From Frankiaceae bacterium (lineage in GTDB: Bacteria > Actinomycetota > Actinomycetes > Mycobacteriales > SCTD01), in assembly GCA_947479995.1 (NCBI GenBank), contig CANKBT010000006.1, positions 1 to 24,536 of the forward strand: a stretch of DNA of 24,536 nucleotides. The letters run 5' to 3'. Both the position numbers and the translations under genes were made by a program. The notes beneath the pieces were generated by a model. The model ran no database searches, was not told the DNA's origin, and was given only the letters and a program-made list of their open reading frames with translations. This document shows positions 21,663-24,536 of the stretch, in pieces (the stretch's first letter is position 1; each line of letters opens with the position of its first letter).

Positions 21663-23963
21663 GTGACCACTCCCCGTCCCAGCCTGCTGTCCCGCCTCGC
21701 GCTCGACCCGTCTCGGGCGGCGCGCGTCACGCACGTCGAGCACGTGCCGGCCCGCGCGGGCACCACCGTCGACTGGCCCGGCTGGGTGCCGGACCTGCTG
21801 CGCGACCGGCTCGGCCTGCAGGGGGTGGCGCGGCCGTACGCGCACCAGGCTCGCGCCGCCGACCTCGCCTGGGGCGGCCGCTCGGTCGTGGTGAGCACGG
21901 GCACGGCGAGCGGCAAGTCGCTGGCGTACCTGCTGCCGGTGCTGTCGTCGCAGCTGGTCGACGACCGCGCCACCGCGCTCTACCTGTCGCCGACCAAGGC
22001 GCTCGCGACCGACCAGCTGCGGGCGGTGCGGGCGCTCAACCTCATGGCGGTGCGGGCGGCGACGTACGACGGCGACACCGCGCGCGAGGAGCGCGACTGG
22101 GTGCGCCGGCACGCGCGGCTGGTGCTCACCAACCCGGACATGCTCCACCGCGGCGTGCTGCCGCGGCACAGCGACTTCGCGACCTTCCTGCGGGGGCTGC
22201 GCTTCGTCGTCGTCGACGAGTGCCACACCTACCGCGGCGTCTTCGGCTCGCACGTCGCGCAGGTGCTGCGGCGGCTGCGGCGGGTCTGCGCGCGCTACGG
22301 CGCCGACCCCGTCTTCCTGCTCGCGTCGGCGACGTCGGCCGACCCGTCGGCGTCCGCGTCGCGGCTCGTCGGCCTGCCGGTCGAGGCGGTGAGCGAGGAC
22401 GCCTCGCCGCGCGGCACCACGGAGTTCGCGCTGTGGGAGCCGCCGCTCGTCGACGACCGCTCGGGCGAGCACGGCGCGCCGGTGCGGCGCTCGGCGACCG
22501 CCGAGACCGGCGACCTGCTCGCCGACCTCGTCGTCGAGGGCGCCCGCACGCTGGCCTTCGTGCGGTCGCGACGGGGCGCCGAGGCGGTGGCGCTGTCGGC
22601 CCGCCGCGCGGTCGAGGAGGCGGTGCCGTCGTACGGCCGGCGGGTCGCGGCCTACCGCGCGGGCTACCTGCCCGAGGAGCGCCGCGAGCTCGAGCGGCGG
22701 CTGCAGAGCGGCGACCTGCTCGGCGTCGCCGCCACCAACGCGCTCGAGCTCGGCGTCGACGTCGCCGGCCTCGACGCCGTCGTGCTCACCGGCTGGCCCG
22801 GCACGGTCGCGTCGGTGTGGCAGCAGGCCGGCCGGGCGGGGCGCGCCGGCCAGGGCGCGCTCGCGGTCTTCGTCGCGCGGGACGACCCGCTCGACACCTA
22901 CCTCGTGCACCACCCGGAGGCGCTGTTCGGCCGGCCCGTCGAGGCCACCGTGCTCGACCCCGCGAACCCGTACGTGCTCGGGCCGCACCTGTGCTGCGCC
23001 GCCGCCGAGCTGCCGCTGACCGACGACGACCTGGCGCTGTTCGGCGACCGCGAGCACGTGCTGCTGCTGCTCGCCGACCTGGTGCGCCGCGGGCTGCTGC
23101 GCCACCGGCCCAAGGGCTGGTTCTGGACGTCGCGCGAGCGCCCGCAGGCCGACCTGCGCGGCACCGGCGGCCCGCCCGTGCGGCTCGTCGAGGTCGGCAC
23201 CGGCCGGCTGCTCGGCACCGTCGACAGCGCGGCGTCGCACAGCCAGGCCCACACCGGCGCGGTCTACCTGCACCAGGGCGAGACGTACGTCGTCGAGCGC
23301 CTCGACCTCGACGAGGCGGTCGCGCTCGTGCGCCGCGACGACCCCGACCACTCGACGTCCGCGCGCGAGGTCACCGACATCCGCGTCGTCGAGGAGCTGC
23401 GGTCACGCCAGCTCGCCGGCGTACGGCTGGCGCTCGTCACCGTCGACGTGACGCACCAGGTCGTGGCCTTCCTGCGCAAGCGGCTCGGGTCGGGCGAGGT
23501 GCTCGGCGAGGAGCCGCTCGACCTGCCCGCGCGCGAGCTGCGCACCCGCGCCGTCATGTACACCGTGAGCGAGGAGCTGCTCGAGCGCGCCGACCTGGGC
23601 TGGACGGACGTGCCCGGCGCCGCGCACGCCGCCGAGCACGCCGCCATCGGCCTGCTGCCGCTGTTCGCGACCTGCGACCGCTGGGACATCGGCGGCGTCT
23701 CGACGGCGCTGCACCCCGACACCGGCGAGGCGACCGTCTTCGTCTACGACGGCCACCCCGGCGGCGCGGGCTTCGCCGAGCGGGGCTACGACCGCGCGTC
23801 GGCCTGGCTGCGCGCCACCCGCGACGCCATCGCGTCGTGCGAGTGCGCGTCGGGCTGCCCGTCGTGCGTGCAGTCGCCCAAGTGCGGCAACGGCAACGAG
23901 CCGCTCGACAAGGCCGGAGCGGTCCGGCTGCTCGACGTGGTGCTGGCGAGCGGGCTCGGCTAG
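21663..23963 (+). CDS. DEAD/DEAH-box helicase of the Hrq1/MrfA family with C-terminal zinc-binding (DUF1998) domain
   Basis: This 766-residue superfamily 2 helicase has motif I STGTASGKS (78-86), motif II DECH (185-188), and motif VI QQAGRAGRAGQ. The C-terminal domain ends with a five-cysteine cluster at C726, C728, C732, C735 and C741 (CECASGCPSC, then a further Cys). This arrangement is the hallmark of MrfA, the mitomycin-lesion repair helicase of Bacillus, and of eukaryotic Hrq1. A 3'-to-5' DNA helicase role in cross-link or adduct repair is the best guess. The GTG at 21663 has GGAGG four bases away; the longer open frame upstream overlaps the bldG promoter region. Its TAG stop is shared with the convergent queA-like gene in CTAG. 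Confidence 0.92.
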   Translation: MTTPRPSLLSRLALDPSRAARVTHVEHVPARAGTTVDWPGWVPDLLRDRLGLQGVARPYAHQARAADLAWGGRSVVVSTGTASGKSLAYLLPVLSSQLVDDRATALYLSPTKALATDQLRAVRALNLMAVRAATYDGDTAREERDWVRRHARLVLTNPDMLHRGVLPRHSDFATFLRGLRFVVVDECHTYRGVFGSHVAQVLRRLRRVCARYGADPVFLLASATSADPSASASRLVGLPVEAVSEDASPRGTTEFALWEPPLVDDRSGEHGAPVRRSATAETGDLLADLVVEGARTLAFVRSRRGAEAVALSARRAVEEAVPSYGRRVAAYRAGYLPEERRELERRLQSGDLLGVAATNALELGVDVAGLDAVVLTGWPGTVASVWQQAGRAGRAGQGALAVFVARDDPLDTYLVHHPEALFGRPVEATVLDPANPYVLGPHLCCAAAELPLTDDDLALFGDREHVLLLLADLVRRGLLRHRPKGWFWTSRERPQADLRGTGGPPVRLVEVGTGRLLGTVDSAASHSQAHTGAVYLHQGETYVVERLDLDEAVALVRRDDPDHSTSAREVTDIRVVEELRSRQLAGVRLALVTVDVTHQVVAFLRKRLGSGEVLGEEPLDLPARELRTRAVMYTVSEELLERADLGWTDVPGAAHAAEHAAIGLLPLFATCDRWDIGGVSTALHPDTGEATVFVYDGHPGGAGFAERGYDRASAWLRATRDAIASCECASGCPSCVQSPKCGNGNEPLDKAGAVRLLDVVLASGLG

Positions 23964-24536
23964 CGGTCGGGCAGCAGCAGGCAGCTGTCGCCGAACTCGT
24001 GCGCCAGGTAGCCGTCGGACGCCGCGTACGCCCGGTCGACGAGCGCGTCGCCGGCAACCGCCCGCAGCAGCTCCAGGTGCGAGGCACCCGGCGGGTGCCA
24101 GCCGCTCACCAGGCCGGTGACGACGCGCGCGGGCCGCGCCGGCCCGAGCACCAGGCTCGTCCAGCCGCTGCGGGCGCGCACCCGGCCGACCTCCCCGGCG
24201 GCGGTCTCGAGCGCCCGCGTCACCGTGGTGCCGACGGCGACGACCCGGCCGCCGCTCGCCCGCACGTGGTCGACGAGGCGGGCGGTCGCGGCCGGCACGG
24301 CGTACGGCTCGGGCTGCGGCGGCTCGCCGGGCTCCTGCGAGCTGACGCCCGTGTGCAGCACGACCGGCGCGACGAGCACGCCGCGGCGCGCGAGCGCGGC
24401 GAGGACCCGGCCGCTGAACGGCCGCCCGGCGCTCGGCATCTCGGCGCTGCCCGGCTGGTCGGCGAACACCGTCTGGTACTCCACGAGCGGCCACGGCTCC
24501 GGCACGTACGCGTAGCTGATCGGGCGGCCGTGCGCG
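23960..24536 (-). CDS. queA: QueA-like S-adenosylmethionine:tRNA ribosyltransferase-isomerase, C-terminal part (5' end beyond the window)
   Basis: About 192 codons are visible and the frame is still open at the right edge. The match to QueA runs through YQTVFADQPGSAEMPSAG, VVAVGTTVTRALE, GLVSGWHPPGASHLELLRAV and AYLAHEFGD-like positions at the end. QueA makes epoxyqueuosine from preQ1-tRNA. Several motifs differ from the E. coli enzyme: PTAGLHF is PSAGRPF, LHVGAGTF is LHTGVSSQE, and the HIMHSE histidines are replaced by a Pro-rich stretch. This looks like the divergent actinobacterial QueA-like branch, whose role may differ. The symbol is therefore provisional. No other queuosine gene is in the window. 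Confidence 0.75.
   Translation of the reverse strand, partial: AHGRPISYAYVPEPWPLVEYQTVFADQPGSAEMPSAGRPFSGRVLAALARRGVLVAPVVLHTGVSSQEPGEPPQPEPYAVPAATARLVDHVRASGGRVVAVGTTVTRALETAAGEVGRVRARSGWTSLVLGPARPARVVTGLVSGWHPPGASHLELLRAVAGDALVDRAYAASDGYLAHEFGDSCLLLPDR

Overview
This window is core chromosome of a very high-G+C actinobacterium. Codon third positions are almost all G or C, most chosen start codons are GTG, TopA has a lysine/alanine-rich tail, and there are ANTAR, RsbW-like and STAS regulators. The set topA, MFS-Tmk fusion, holB, tRNA-Thr, hppA, bldG-like pair and MrfA-type helicase resembles what I recall of the Streptomyces bldG/topA neighbourhood. I could not assign a genus. I found no insertion sequence, prophage, CRISPR array or other sign of recent transfer. 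Coding density is very high and no gene-free stretch exceeds 300 bases (the longest is about 195).

Layout. (1) 1-4862, minus strand: dacB (PBP4-type carboxypeptidase), a zincin-type metalloprotease, tilS, hpt and a 5' partial ftsH. Protease/tilS and tilS/hpt overlap by the four bases GTGA. (2) 4946-6818: soluble pyrophosphatase (+), VOC-family protein (-), TSUP permease (+). (3) 6981-8537: a protein with a degenerate response-regulator receiver (+) facing a GAF-ANTAR protein (-), then tRNA-Thr(CGU). (4) 8573-14590, minus: topA, an MFS-thymidylate kinase fusion, and holB. (5) 14703-16633, plus: winged-helix regulator and MFS transporter, with a near-ideal operator palindrome in their promoter. 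(6) 16630-21529, minus: a bldG-like STAS gene, a degenerate RsbW-like gene, hppA (proton-pumping pyrophosphatase) and a class I methyltransferase. (7) 21663-24536: Hrq1/MrfA-type helicase (+) converging on a 3' partial queA-like gene (-).

Functional themes. PPi can be removed both by soluble Ppa and by the membrane pump HppA. TopA, Tmk, HolB and the helicase serve DNA topology, precursor supply, replication and repair. The most informative signals are regulatory. Five genes have a TANNNT -10 box placed so that transcription should begin at or within about one base of the start codon (leaderless mRNAs). ftsH has an ECF (SigH/SigR-type) promoter match, and the bldG-like gene has a SigB/SigF-type match. 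Two convergent gene pairs end on the same CTAG tetranucleotide. I see no clearly new multi-gene defence or biosynthetic system. The best candidates for new biology are the divergent QueA-like protein, the RsbW-like partner of BldG that lacks ATP-site residues, and the receiver with Glu in place of the phospho-acceptor Asp.
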